Under the pieces are notes generated by a model. It worked only from the letters and a program-made list of their open reading frames with translations. It searched no databases and had not been told where the DNA came from. A DNA stretch of 64,000 bases from Delphinapterus leucas (lineage: Eukaryota > Chordata > Mammalia > Artiodactyla > Monodontidae). The stretch is from NCBI RefSeq assembly GCF_002288925.2, contig NW_022098021.1:28846565-28910564 (forward strand). The letters run 5' to 3'. Shown here one piece after another: positions 12,178 to 24,589 of the stretch. Each line of letters begins with the position of its first letter. Within the stretch, counting starts at the first letter, position 1. Made by a program: the position numbers and the translations under genes.

Positions 12178-12745
12178 TTTTTTTTTAATATCTTTATTGG
12201 AGTGTAATTGCTTTACAACGGTGTGTTAGTTTCTGCTGTATAACAAAGTGAACCAGCTATACATATACGTACATACCCATATGTCCTCCTCTTGTGTCAC
12301 CCTCTCACCCTACCTATCCCACCCCTCTAGGTGGACACAAAGCACCGAGCTGATCTCTCTGTGTTACGTGGCTGCTTCCCACTAGCTATGTATTTTACAT
12401 TTGGTAGTGTATATATGTCCATGTCACTGTCTAACTTCATCCAAGCTTACCCTTCCCCTCACTGTGTCCTCAAGTCCATTCTCTATGTCTGCGTATTTAT
12501 TCCTGTCCTGCCCCTAGGTTCTTCAGAACCATTTTTTTCTGATTCCATATATATGTGTTAGCATATGGTATTTGTTTTTCTCTTTCTGACTTACTTCACT
12601 CTGTATGACAGACTGTAGGTCCATCCACCTCTCTACAAATAACTCAATTTTGTTTCTTTTTATGGCTGAGTAATATTCCATTGTATATATGTGCCACAAC
12701 TTCTTTATCCATTCATCTGTCGATGGACACTTAGATTGCTTCCAT
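12178..12745 (-). mobile_element. 5'-truncated LINE-1, antisense
   Basis: It starts with a T run and the reverse complement of CAATAAAGATATT, continues through the 3' UTR, and reaches ORF2. The minus-strand frame 12523-12750 reads as the extreme C-terminal part of ORF2p (CPSTDEWIKKLWHIYTMEYY, IQSEVSQKEK). Similarity to L1 stops near 12745. I could not find a clear TSD. The 3' UTR is close to that of the L1 at 1-2012, so the two belong to the same or a sister subfamily. Confidence 0.93.
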
Positions 12746-12754
12746 TGCATGTTT

Positions 12755-13505
12755 TTTTGAAATAGACTTGACGCTAGGGATAGTCTCAGGTATATAAATA
12801 AATAATAGACACTAAAATATTTATCTTTACTGTTACCCTCTCCAAAAACAAAACAATCAAATCATAGTTAGAAAAAAGTACAAATTTTGTATTCAAAAAG
12901 ATACATCTTTGGCAAATTTAGTCCTTATTTTAGAACAATCTAAAATCTCTGGTAGTTCATGATCATTTGCCACACAATTACCCACCTTAAATTTTTATGC
13001 CTGGAAATGTTTAAGCTACCAAGTTTATAAGACAAATTTTAATATATTTTCCTCTATTAAGAGAGATCTAGAATTTGATATTCACTCTCTGTTCAGTAGA
13101 TTTGTGGAAGGGTGGCGAAATATGCAGAATTGTCAACATCTCAAAATATTTCTTTTGTTACAAAATTTTCATCTTCAATGTTTCTGGATTGTTTCAATTT
13201 TAATCAGCAACCATCACATTTACAGCAACAAAAATTAGTGCTTTATTTCTTAATGTAATAAAGTACCTATGCTATTAAAGGTAATTGTTTGTAGACGATT
13301 TAATATTAAATATAACTCCCATATCACACCAAAATAAACAAAAAGTTATTTTCAACATAATTATTATTTCTCATTAGAATCTTTCTCTGAAATTTTAAAT
13401 TGAATTTCACATTGTAGTGTAAGGTAATGATTCTTAACAGGTTATTTTATTTTATAATTAAAAAAATAGTTCTGTGAAATGTAATCACCTTCATGTTTTA
13501 GTTAC
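12755..13505. other. AT-rich DNA, nothing recognised
   Basis: No gene or repeat recognised in this stretch. Confidence 0.5.
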
Positions 13506-13517
13506 ATAGACTCTACC

Positions 13518-13551
13518 CCACACACACACATACATACACTCACACACACAA
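13518..13551. repeat. (CA)n imperfect microsatellite
   Basis: CA repeats broken by TACATACACT. Short and interrupted. Confidence 0.85.
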
Positions 13552-13559
13552 ATTGAGTG

Positions 13560-13768
13560 CATGTAAAAACTTGTGAAATATCAGTAATGCCTATCCCCCA
13601 GTTAATTGTATTGTGCCCATATGAATTTTCTGGTTTTGGTTCTATACCATAATTAAGTAAGATGCTACCTTTAGTGGAAGGTAGATGAAGGTTGCAAGCC
13701 ACCTCTCTGTACTATTTTTGCAACTTCTTGTGATTCCATAATTATGTCAAAATTAAAAAGTAAAGTAA
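13560..13768 (+). mobile_element. Old L1 3' terminus
   Basis: Reads in sense like the end of an old mammalian L1: ATAATTAAGTAAGATGCTACC, then CTGTACTATTTTTGCAACTT, ending TCAAAATTAAAAAG. The same type of ending occurs at 32.2 kb. Only the 3' UTR remains. Confidence 0.5.
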
Positions 13769-13931
13769 AATTACTATAATTTTTGTGGCTATGTGAGTTA
13801 CAAGAAAAAATGTTTTAAAAAATTCAATGTTCCCTTTAAGGACATACTGATTCACTCATTTTTTGTGTCCATCAATTTTTTAAAAAAATCTTTCTGAACA
13901 AGGAAGAATAAATAAATTCCTGGAGCAGGGC

Positions 13932-14698
13932 ACTATTTTTATTCAAAAGCAGCCATACTGAATTTTTACTCTTTTCAGGTAAAGTTGACTTTGCATCAGT
14001 GAGGCCAGCAGATTGAAGCTTTTTAGCAGCAGGAACACTTGAACCTGTTGTAGCAGCTCACTTTGACCCCAGTGACTCCGCAGACCAGAGAACAGTCCCT
14101 CAGTGGCCTGCAGACTCACCTCGATGAGCTGATGACAAGGCTGGAGTAGCTGCAGAGGGAGGGCATCTCCAAGAGGACACAATCTGCTTCCTCTCCTGCC
14201 CCTTGTGCGTGTCTTAATTTTAAGCAGCAAGGAATGAGAGGGCAGGTGATCTGGTTCTGCTTGAGTGATCCCGATCCATAAGTTCATGTCAAGGGGAAAC
14301 CATTCTTCCATGCAGTGACTGTTGTGATTGACTCCTAGGAAACGCTTGTGGGCACATTGCCCTGTGGCTTCACCCAGAGTAATGTCCTGTGCAAACGTGT
14401 GCCTCCATAAAAGGAGCATCTTCAACAGGAAACTGCCACTTTCATAGGTTGTTAAAATCAGGCAGGGGGAGCAGTGCCTTGAACCTGGTTACAACCAGGG
14501 AAGTGGGGATGTGTCCAGTATTGGGGGCTGCAGGGCACTCTTTAGCCAGCCCTGCCCTGGGGTGGGTGTTCACCTGCACCTGCCTGGTGCCTGGGTTTCT
14601 GAACACCTGCCTGTGCCCCGGGGCACTGCGCTGCACAATCATTCTTTTAAGAATAATTTCTCTTGTGAAAATAGAAATAGAAATTGATATCATATTTT
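13932..14698 (-). other. GC-rich block with 160-codon minus frame, origin unknown
   Basis: About 700 bases of clearly higher GC content stand inside AT-rich surroundings and match no repeat I recognise. On the minus strand an open frame of 160 codons runs from 14425 to 13943. It has a hydrophobic start and several leucine-rich patches but no motif I know. Just past its stop, an AATAAA signal can be read on the minus strand at about 13936-13941. On the plus strand one frame starting at 13982 has coding-like text (for example GLQTHLDELMTRLE at about 14107-14148) but is broken by several TAG/TGA codons. A TTTACTCTTTTCAG sequence just upstream resembles a splice acceptor. It could be a decayed retrocopy or exon, or an unknown repeat. 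I do not assign a function. Confidence 0.4.
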
Positions 14699-14699
14699 A

Positions 14700-15892
14700 A
14701 TCATTTTACACGAGAACAACATGATCACATAAAAAAAAACAGAATTGAAAATTTAACAGACTGGTATGAGAAAATCTTATCAGAACTAATTTTTTAAGGG
14801 CAACTTTGTTTGCCCATCTAAATTTAGGAAAAATTTATAGTATAGATGTTTATATATAGTATGTATAGTTCATGATAAGGTAATATAAGTTAAATAATTA
14901 AATTTCTTAATGCATTAGGAAATCTAATATTATTTCATAATATATCACATTTCTTTAATTTTCTGTGTTTTGTAGCTTTAAGCTTTCTATTCTCTTGATT
15001 TTATCTTCCAGTTTAACAAAGGAAAAACCTTATTTTGTTTAACAAAGTTATAAATAGAAGATATAAAATCAAATATTTCATAATTTTAATTATCCTTGTA
15101 CTGAAAAGTATTAACCATCTTCTAAAAAGTTATCTGTCTATTGAGAGAGAAATCACTCATTATTTTCTGACTTCTGATGATGTACTAGTTTTTGTTTTTC
15201 TGAATATCAGTCAGTATTCATTAACTCTTCCAATGGATCAATTCCTGAGGAAGTAGATTTGTCATTATGATTTATAAGATGGGTATCAAAATATACAAGT
15301 AAAAAGTAAAATATTATTTTTATTATACTATTTGTATAGTCCATTTCATTTCCTCAGTTCAATTTGCATTATAATATTTAATGTGGTGTTAGTATAATTC
15401 TTTACCTTACAAAATTATTAGTGTGTCTTGTTTCTAATATTATTAACAATAAGTCTCTCAATTCAAATAATCATATAAATTTCAGTGTTTCTGAAATTTA
15501 TAGTATTCAATTTATCTTATAACGTAGTCCCTATACTTAATTTTAATATTAATTGAGAGTGAATAATGGAATGTAAATCTCTGTGAATAGTGGCACAAGT
15601 TAGTTTATACGAGCTACTACATGTTGAAGGGAAAGAGTGTAAACTTGTAATAACTTCTAATTTCTTATGAATGATATGAGTTAAACACTTTTACTTCGAT
15701 CACATAATCTCTATATATTTTCTCACCAAAAAAAAAAAAGTGAGCTAGTAGCATCTGTCTTGTCTAGATCACAAAGGGTTAAATACGATGACTTCAGAGA
15801 CAAATTTACAATTACTTTTTTATTTTAATTATATTCATGTGACAGAGTCTGGCTGAGTATGTGAGATTTAAAAAAAAGAAATCACAAGAGTA
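14700..15892. other. AT-rich DNA, nothing recognised
   Basis: No gene or repeat family recognised. There is an A run at 15728-15739. Confidence 0.5.
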
Positions 15893-16015
15893 CAAAAAAT
15901 TGAGCATCTTCTAGATGCAAAGCACTGAGGTAGTAGGCATGATAGGTTTCTGAAAAGCTTGTACTTTAAAATGAGACATAATGCACAAGTGCAAAAAAGA
16001 CTACAATGTAATTAG
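15893..16015 (-). mobile_element. L2 3'-end fragment (antisense)
   Basis: The phrase TTGAGCATCTTCTAGATGCA followed by AAGCACTGAGGTAGT resembles the antisense L2 terminus (TTGAGCACCTACTATGTGCC...). Strongly diverged and short. Confidence 0.35.
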
Positions 16016-16272
16016 AACTACTTCCTTAAATGCCTTCATTTATAAGGTTTCTTTAATCATTCTTTCTCTAGTGACTTGATTGCTATTTACATGGCCTATT
16101 GATGAATGTATAATGTATTTTTATATGCACATTGTGTATGCAAATATAGATAGGTTAGAACTCTGCTTTTATTTCTAATTCTCAGCCTCATTTCAAAGCT
16201 TTCAATTTGTAACAAGTGAATTTACATAATCTCCCAGTTATTTACAACTCTTAACCCATAAACTCCATTAAA

Positions 16273-16513
16273 ACATAATTATTTGGGACTTCCCTCGTGG
16301 TCCAGTGGCTAATACTCCGCACTCCCAATGCAGGGGGCCCGGGTTCAACCCCTGGTCAGGGAACTAGATCCCACATGCATGCTGCAACTAGAGATCCCGC
16401 TTACCGCAACTAAGACCCAGCACAGCCAAATAAATAAATAAATATTGAAAATAAATAAATAAATAAAGAATGTACAATGATCCTGAAAAAAAGTTTAAAA
16501 AGACATAATTATT
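16273..16513 (+). mobile_element. CHR-type SINE with 11-bp TSD
   Basis: tRNA-derived SINE starting GGGACTTCCCTCGTGGTCCA. It has an A-box-like TGGTCCAGTGGCTAA and a B-box-like GGTTCAACCCC, then a (TAAA)n tail to about 16465 and a short A-rich stretch. Identical 11-bp copies of ACATAATTATT flank it at 16273-16283 and 16503-16513. The short body without the long GC-rich tRNA-unrelated part fits the CHR-2-like class. Confidence 0.92.
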
Positions 16514-16697
16514 GATTTTTCTAATTTTAATATATCAAACTTTAAACCTAAAACTTCTCTAAATAATTAGTCTTAGTAAATAAAATTTAAAAATCAAACA
16601 TCAAGTTGTCAATAAAGTTTACACTAACTAAATCATAAGAACTACCAATAAACAGGAATAATTTCTATTGATAATTTACTCTAAATGTTTCCATGCA

Positions 16698-16699
<2 letters not shown>

Positions 16700-16738
<39 letters not shown>
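16700..16738. repeat. (AT)n microsatellite
   Basis: Uninterrupted AT run of about 38 bases. Confidence 0.95.
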
Positions 16739-16741
<3 letters not shown>

Positions 16742-17001
16742 TGTTGGAAATATTTATAACAAAAATCAAAATCCTGTTTCTAACTTGTGTTTGTGATTAT
16801 AAATAATAACTATACATTATGCAGAAATTGTAAGTACAGATGCAAAATTAAGACATGAAAATACTCTTACCATCCTGATTAACAATTTTTTATAATGTTT
16901 AAATATAGTTATAATTTTCAAAAATATATTTATATTGGAAATATTACCTCCTAGTCTACTTTTAATCTCAAAGTTATTTGTTAATATTTTCCACAAGCAA
17001 T

Positions 17002-17022
17002 GTATATATATATATATATATA
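17002..17022. repeat. (TA)n microsatellite
   Basis: Uninterrupted TA run of about 20 bases. Confidence 0.9.
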
Positions 17023-17800
17023 ATCTCATAAAATGATTACAATAACCACATACTAATCTGTAGTATTGATATGTCATGTTTATTCAACCAAACATCAACT
17101 TAACCAAGTAAAATACTGCTAATAAACATTCGCAAAATTTATTTAGCCTAATCATAATACAAAGTACAATTAAGACTTCAATTGTTGCTAATATGCTTCT
17201 TCTGCCTTTGATAAAGGTGCAATGTTTTTAAGTGAGTCAAATGTCTCCTTTGTTTAGGTCTTTTATATTTTGATTGGATTTTAGAGATTTGTATATTTAA
17301 TTTGATTTATCTAATTTCATGGAAATTTAGCAGGTAAGCCTTGAAACAATATAATAGACAATGATGTATGATAAAATGTATGTATGTAATAATTTCTTCC
17401 TGCTTCTCAGTCTATGAAGTGTTTTAATATACATTACGTGGTTTCATCATGTAGTGTTAAAATTTATTGTCATTCCACAAATTGATATGTTTAAAAAGAT
17501 TACATGATTTTTACTTTTTAAAACAGGAAATATTTTCTGGGATAATGATTAAAAAAAAACACCCAAAGCACACTCACTGCCTTTTAAATCTGTTATTTGC
17601 CTCTATACCACATAGGGTTTGCCCAAAGAAGAAACAATACACATTAAAATAAAATGACCTCATCGAGAAAAGTAAAAGGCAATATAGGGTAAAAAAACAT
17701 ATATTATTTACTTCATTATATACTAAAGCCATAAAAATATATGTTTCTATGCTTAAATTCACCTGAACAGGAACAGAAAAAAATTGTTTTGATCCATATT

Positions 17801-19560
17801 TTAAAGAGATAAAAGAATTTGGAGATTTTCAGGGAGTGGGAGGTTTGAAGATGGGAATTAACAAAACCAAGTTTGGCAAATCTGGGAGAGTCAACATTGC
17901 ATCATAAACTTAATGGGCTAAGATTTGATAGGTAGTCAATAGGAGACAGATGAAGGGGAGTCTGAAAGATTTAATCCTTCCATTTGGTGAAACATGACTG
18001 GAGATAATTATCCCTGAAAATATAGCATTTTATAAGATGTTAGCAAGAGAAGATATAGATAATAATGCATATTTGTATCTTCAAGGCTTGATCCATATTC
18101 ATATATGTGTGACGGACTTAGTTACTTCTTCTGTTATTTGTACAGAGTGATTGTAAAGGGATTTATTTTCCTTCTGCATTGAGAAATTCTGGAATGATTT
18201 CTACAGGAGTAGGAGCATTATCTACCCCCCAGCACTGGAGACTATCATTAGTTTCAATAGTTTCAAAGGACATTTTTTTCCTTCTTTTTACCATTTCTAC
18301 AAATATCAAGTAAAAGATGTTTTAGCTTTTCTCCATCAAGTGAGTACTCAACACATTGCCATTACAACTGGTGACACTGTGAATACCTGAAGGACAAAGC
18401 TGAATACAAATAACATCTAATGATTCACATTTATTAAAATGATTCCATCAGCCTCTTCTTCTTTATTTTACCAGAGAACTCTTTCTGTTGTTCATAAAAA
18501 AAAAAAAAAAAAATTCTGACAGGGTAGATAATAACAACCCTGTGTCAGTGTTCCAGAAAGTCACTTCTTTCAGCTTCTAAGAGGAAACCTGCCTTTCTAG
18601 AAAACAAACTGCTGTTGGGGTGTGTTCTTTTGTGCTACCTTGGAAGATAGGTGTGCTCTTGTGATTTAAACCTCAGGAGTTGAGAATTTATCTCAAGAGA
18701 AAGAGTTTAGAGGTGTTATGACCAGGTGTGACTGCATCTGTGCATGCTTGCGTGTCTTTTTATCTCACTGATTTTTCACAATTAGCCCCAGGATTAGTTT
18801 GACTTGTAAAAGTCCTGAACTAAAAAGTTCCTTTTGAAATAACAATGTCTTTGTGGGTTTTTTCCTGTCTTAAAGACTAGATCATTCCCCACTACCATTC
18901 ATTAAAGATTAATGAGCAATAATTAATTATTAATTACCGGGAGGAAAGATTACATGCATTTGCCTTGGGCTTGACAAGCTGTCAAGGATTTTTGCAAAGA
19001 CTGCCAGAATCCCGAGTTCCAGAGAAGGTGTGACACTGAACACTAAAACTTAAGTGACATTTCTAAGAACTGGAGAAAAAGCATGTGAACAACAACAGAA
19101 AATTTCCCTTTGTTTGTCTTTTACATGTGAAAAAGAACAGAAGAATGATGAGGATTTTTTTTGCACTGTTTAAAAGGGTCATATTAACTGCATATCATGT
19201 AAGAATTCCTTATAACAGTGCCCGAAAGGCAATGATTACTAACAGCAGTAATTAGAAAAAAATCATTAATTACTTATTTTTTAATATTTTCTAGTAAATA
19301 ATAATAAGTGTTCCTGCAAATAATAATAATGCATTTAAAGCTATATTTAGATATGAAAAATCTCAAGCACACTGATGATAATTGTGTCTGAAACTCAAAC
19401 AGAACCGAGAATCTAGCACATTAGTCACATTTTAAAATTTAATTTCTGTATTCAAGATCTGTTCAACTGAATAGAAAATGAGATATTTTGCTATCCTGAG
19501 TAAGAGGAGTCCAGCTTAACTAAAAGTTTTTTTTTTTTTTAGTCAAGTTTCCTATGAGAT
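17801..19560. other. Non-repeat DNA; homeodomain-motif-rich part
   Basis: No gene and no recognised repeat except an A run at 18498-18513. The part at about 18890-19400 has balanced, complex sequence with many TAATTA/ATTAAT cores (18918-18939, 19247-19275), which is how conserved developmental enhancers often look. Conservation cannot be tested from one sequence. Confidence 0.35.
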
Positions 19561-19570
19561 CTTTCAATTC

Positions 19571-19864
19571 TTTTTTTTTTTTTTTTAAATTTATTTATTT
19601 TTGCTTTTTTGGGTCTTCATTTCTGTGCGAGGGCTTTCTCTAGTTGTGGCAAGCAGGGGCCACTCTTCATCACGGTGCGCAGGCCTCTCACTATCGCGGC
19701 CTCTCTTGTTGCGGAGCACAGGCTCCAGACGCGCAGGCTCAGTAGTTGTGGCTCACGAGCCTAGTTGCTCTGCGGCATGTGAGATCCTCCCAGACCAGGG
19801 CTCGAACCCGTGTCCCCTGCATTAGCAGGCAGATTTCCAACCACTGCACCACCAGGGAAGCCCC
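19571..19864 (-). mobile_element. CHR-type SINE, long form, antisense
   Basis: It begins with a T run (the A tail in antisense) and ends CCACCAGGGAAGCCCC, the reverse complement of the CHR SINE start. The antisense B box reads CTCGAACCCG. The internal part (TGTGGCAAGCAGG, GTGCGCAGGCCTCTCACT) is the longer tRNA-unrelated region, so this copy is of the long form (about 294 bp). The flanks GATCTTTCAAT (19559-19569) and GATTTTTAAT (19871-19880) may be a decayed TSD. The 74-codon plus frame at 19601-19825 is only SINE sequence. Confidence 0.9.
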
Positions 19865-19880
19865 TTAAAAGATTTTTAAT

Positions 19881-21213
19881 GGTAGCAAAATGTGCCTCTT
19901 TGATTTGAAAAAATGGATTATTTTGAACTATATTTTATATCACTGTGAGGAAATCTGTGCAGATCACAGCAAAACATCCTACTTCACTCTTGTTTGCATC
20001 AATTTAATGTAAAAGGATGCTTTATTATGAAGCGCTAATTTTTACCATTTAAAATATTTCATAAATTAATATTTCTAGAATAATTTTATTCCTATATTTA
20101 CTAAATTCACCATATAGTTGGCATACTATCTATTTTCTTATTCTTAAATAAAGACAGGAACAGATTAACACTTGAACTTCCTTTACACAGGAAATGTAGC
20201 AAAGAATATTTTAACATATTACAAGTGTTAATGTTTTATACTCATGGGCCATTTGTGTTATAAATAATAGGAAATAATGCTAAAAGTCCCAGAAAGATCA
20301 ATTATAAACAATTACAAATTTTGTCTAACAAGGTATATGTTATATTTATGTGTTTGTATAGCATCTAACTTTTATCAACATGGGCAAAATAAATGTCAGC
20401 ACAATTTTTCAGAAGAAAAATTCAGAAAAACTAGCATAAAAATATTGTGCCAATTTCTTGCCATCTCCATCAATTTCTAGAACAAACTCATCTAAACGTA
20501 TGCTTATCATTGCCTCCCATTAAACCTGCACATTTAAATTATGTTCTTGCAACACTGTAGGTTTTTTGGCCCTTGGAACTATACTGATTTCCTACTATTC
20601 CATTATTTTTATATTTTAAGCCTCCTCTTCTCATGCCTTTATTTTGCTATATCATTACCCTGTATAATAATGAATGTGGCTAAAGCGTACAATGAATTAA
20701 TATGAAAGATCTCATATTCTGGGATCCTTAGGTGTTGTATCTTATATAGAAGCTAAAAGGCAATCCAGGCCTTCAGTAATTTGACTGTAAGTAGTAATGA
20801 GTTAGATGGGCTTACCCAACTGTGATCCACTGAAACAAAGAACAAAGCTTTGAGATCCTTTGGCTTATCCTGAGCCTCCTGTTTCAGAAATGCTATAACC
20901 AAATGATGAGATTTTTGCAGAGACACAGAAATTTGGGTTCATTTTCAGAATCTCTTGTATCAAAAGCTGACTGCCTGATCTGGTTAAGGCCTCTTTGTCT
21001 TTCAAAATCAAGAACTGAGAAATCTGTTTCTTACATGCATTCTACTTGAGAACAGATAAGATCTGGATACTGTCTTTAATACTGAGAATCTTAGGCACTG
21101 ACATTGGTCTTTCAATTACCTATTAGACCCCAGATATAAAGTCTTTCAGTGTGAAAAAACAGCTTGATTTTCTGAATGGCTGTGAAAGTTTAGAAAAGTT
21201 ACTTTATGTAGAG
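19881..21213. other. Unclassified DNA, no gene
   Basis: No gene recognised. About 20750-21150 has more complex sequence than its surroundings and includes AACAAAG cores (TCF/SOX-like), but nothing conclusive. Confidence 0.45.
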
Positions 21214-21453
21214 CAGGACTTCTTAATCTCAGCACTATTGATATTTTGGGCTGGATAATTCTTTGGGAGGCTGTACTGTGCAATGTAGGATATTTAGCAG
21301 AATTTCTGGCCTCTACCTACTAGATGCCAGTAGTAGCCTACCTGCTCGCTCCTCAGTTGTGCTAAGTTTTTGCAACTAATACTTCTTCAGACATTGCCAA
21401 ATATCCCTGGGAGGAGGATTTTGGGCAAAACAACCCACAGTTGAGAAACACCA
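21214..21453 (-). mobile_element. MER5A-like hAT DNA transposon
   Basis: The left end CAGGACTTCTTAATCTCAGC and the phrase CACTATTGATATTTTGGGC, then TGGCCTCTACCTACTAGATG and ACATTGCCAAATATCCC, ending ACAGTTGAGAAACACC, follow the antisense MER5A order over its whole length (about 240 bp). This is a non-autonomous Charlie relative that moved early in mammalian history. The 93-codon minus frame at 21362-21643 starts in flanking DNA and runs into this element, and is not a gene. Confidence 0.85.
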
Positions 21454-22967
21454 AAGTAGCGTAATACTCTTGTAGCTTTATCACTGTGTTTACTGTAGCT
21501 TGTTTGAAGAATTCTTCAAATTCCGGGGTCTGAGTACTACAAAGTCCCAGAGAGAATGCAAGATAAAATCTAAGAAATCTACAACCTCTTTCTGACAAAT
21601 GTGACAAATAGAATTCATATAAAAACATTCGGCAACAATTCATTCTTTCTGTTTACAGGTGTTTATTATCTTTTTTCTTACAGGTGTTGTACACATATAT
21701 ATTCTGGGTGGGTTGAAGTTACTGCCAGTTCTCTGTTTGTCTATAAGAAGAAAAGCTTTTACCCCTTTCTCAAGAAAGCAGAGTAATTAGCCAATTACAC
21801 TGGTGTATTTATAATTGCAACCATATGTAACTGTGGACAGATTTGGGGGACATTCTTGGAAATTACTTATTCATTCAAATCTGTCATTCCTGTATACTAA
21901 AGAAAGAAGTTATCTTAAATAGAGAGATTCTTCATCATAAAGAAGAAAAAATATAAATGGGTAATAAGCTAGCAACTAAATGTAATAAAATCGAGCTATG
22001 GACATTTCTGTAAAGCATTTTTAATGATTAATAAATGAAGATTTACATCTGTATACAAATTTATATAATAACCTTAAGCCTGGTGAATTATTGGACAAAT
22101 AAGACTCAATTGAAAATTTTGTTTAAAATTGCACTAAATGTATTTTTCTTCAGAGTTTAAAATATAATGCTATGTAAATTTAATTTTATATAGGCTTTGA
22201 GATTATTTCCTAATGAAAAACCTAATTGTTCTGAACTTCCTACAGTTTTCTTACATTGAATTAATGGGTCAGAGAAGTTATCAGTGTTTCCACAAAACAT
22301 TTAAAGTCATGAGAATGTAAACATATGTGTTCAAATAAATTGACTTACAAATATCAATGTCTATATCAAACTGATTATTTCTGGTTAACTTAACTACTTC
22401 AAGAGCTGTTTATGCAAAATTTGTCATAGTTATTCCTATGACAAATATATAGAAGAATCATGATGCTGTAAAATGTAAACTTAAATAAGATTTCCTAGAT
22501 CCTTTAATCGCTTTAAAATCTTGGGTTAATATTTGAAATGAGTTAATTAACAAATCATCTTTGGTTTGGTGAAAAACACTTAAAGAAATTTAAAATCATA
22601 AAAAGAAAAGAATAATAGATCATGGAGAAGGACCTTTGCTTCCTTTTATAGATAGTACATGTATTGAAGTGAATGCCTGTCCTTGTACGATAAGCGTAAG
22701 GTCAATTTGATTTTGAAACTAAGCTTTAAATAACATTGCCTTCTAACTACAAATATTTGTGTGTGTATATGTATGTATTTGTATACGCACTTATATTTGT
22801 ATGCACTTATGTATGTGTATGTTTAAAATACCAATTTAAAAGCTTATTAAAATTAATAATTTAAAAAATTGTATGTATAATAGAAAGAAGAGGATAAGCA
22901 GTTTGAACTTGGCTTTGAATATTTAGCCTACTGCTAATAAATGGTAATAATAAGTATTATTATTGTC
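21454..22967. other. AT-rich DNA, no gene
   Basis: No gene or family recognised. A loose TG/TATG simple repeat lies at about 22757-22822. Confidence 0.5.
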
Positions 22968-23700
22968 TCATTGAAATACCACCTCACAACTATTAGGATA
23001 GCCACCATTTAAAAAATGACAGCAAATAACAAGGGTTGGCTAGGATTTGGAGAAATTGGAACACTTATGCTCTGTCGGTGGGAATGGAAAATGGTGCAGC
23101 TGCTATGTAAGACACTATAGTGGTTCCTCAAAAATTAAAAATAGAACTACCATATGATCTAGCAATCCCACTTATGGGTGTACACAAAAAGAACTGCAAG
23201 CAGGGTTTTGAAGAAATATTTGTACATCCATGATCATAGAAACATTATTCACAATAGCAAAAGTTTAAAGCAACTTAAGTGTTCATCAACAGATGAATGG
23301 ATAAGCACAATATGGTATATTCATACAGTGGAATATTATTCAGATTTAAAAGAAAGGAAACTATAACACACACGACAACATATATGACCTTGCAGACATT
23401 AGACTAAGTGAATTAAGCCATTCACAAAAGGAAAAATACTGTATGATTTCACTTATATGAGGTATCTAGAGTGGCCAAATTCAGAGACAAAAGGTTGAAT
23501 GGTGATTGCCAGGGGATGGGGGTAGCTGGGAATGGGTAGCTATCATTTAATGAGCATGAGTTTCAGATTTGCAGGATGAAAAAGCTCTGGTGATCTGTTT
23601 CACAATTATATGAATATACATAACACTACTGAACAATGCACTTAAAAATGGTTAAGGTGGTAAATTTTGTTATGTATATTTTACCACAGTTTTTAAAAAG
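22968..23700 (+). mobile_element. Old L1, 3' end of ORF2 and 3' UTR
   Basis: Sense L1 from the ORF2 end (CATTGAAATACCACCTCACA; ACTACCATATGATCTAGCAA) to the 3' UTR (GGTTGAATGGTGATTGCCAG; GGTAAATTTTGTTATGTATA). The frame at 23178-23366 retains KCSSTDEWISTIWYIHTVEY. Many stops and small gaps. The 3' UTR type is that of older L1M-class elements, unlike the young L1 at 1-2012. Confidence 0.9.
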
Positions 23701-24235
23701 TCATTATTTACATTCTGTATAATCTGCCCATTTAGAAGTTTCTTTTCTCATTATAATATCTTATTCCAAAAGCCTAATGACTTTAAGTTTATATTTATCA
23801 TGCTTTTAAAGTACTTTTTTGAAAAATATGAACAGAAGTTTCTCATGTCTGCAAGAGCTGATGTTATTTTAATGAGGCTACTAAGCCAAACCATTCACCT
23901 GCGCTCCACTTTTTATGTTGTTTCTTTTGCCTCACTCTACATTTAGGAAAGCAAAGCTGCTGAGGTGGAGGTGTTTTTAACACTAAAAGTAATCTTTTGT
24001 TCTCCAAAGCGGCCAAAATATGAAAGGCTTGCTCTTCAACTTGTAAACCCTAGCTTGGTACACAGAAGCAAGAAGAAAATTAGAAAGATGTAGGTATATT
24101 TTCTAATTCTTATTTAGCCACACTGTTTATTTAAGCCATAATGGAATAAAAGGTGTCAGTAAAAAAAGAGAAACTCATCCTATAAAGCTCATCAATTTTA
24201 TACCAATAAAAATGATGTTAAGAATATATTATATA

Positions 24236-24279
<44 letters not shown>

Positions 24280-24589
24280 ACATATATGTTAGTTTTAACT
24301 AACAGACCCAGGAGATTTGGTAAGGGCCTCACTGTATCTATCTACCAAATAATTTAAAAATTGTTATTTATTATATCAACATGGGAGTCCATTTTCTCTA
24401 AACTGATATTAAGAGTTGATCTGAAAATAATAATAACAACCAGTAACTTTTCTTTTTCTTTCCATAAACAGGTTGTTTCTGTTCTCCTGTCATGTTGTAT
24501 CACTTTACCTTCTGAATTGGGGTTTCCACGGGGGGAAATATCAAAAGAGAATTTCAGAGAAAAGTACTATAGCAAGTACCTTTGATTAT
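23700..24589. other. Unclassified DNA with a long AT microsatellite
   Basis: No gene recognised. The AT tract at 24224-24289 is the main feature; just after it, GTTAGTT/AACTAAC forms a 7-bp hairpin at 24288-24303. Confidence 0.5.
24224..24289. repeat. (AT)n microsatellite
   Basis: Long AT run with a single ATACAT interruption, about 65 bases. Self-complementary, so it can extrude or fold, and is likely polymorphic. Confidence 0.95.

Larger units (their letters stand above)
16514..17800. other. AT-rich DNA with TA microsatellites
   Basis: No gene recognised. Apart from the two TA runs listed separately, I recognise no repeats. Confidence 0.5.

Noticed and set aside
13982..14420. Plus-strand exon of a coiled-coil gene
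   Set aside because: At least seven in-frame stops and no parent gene recognised; retained only as a possible decayed coding remnant.
19601..19825. 74-codon plus-strand frame with Ser/Arg/Leu-rich text
   Set aside because: Lies entirely within an antisense CHR-type SINE; the same text recurs in frames over the other SINE copies.
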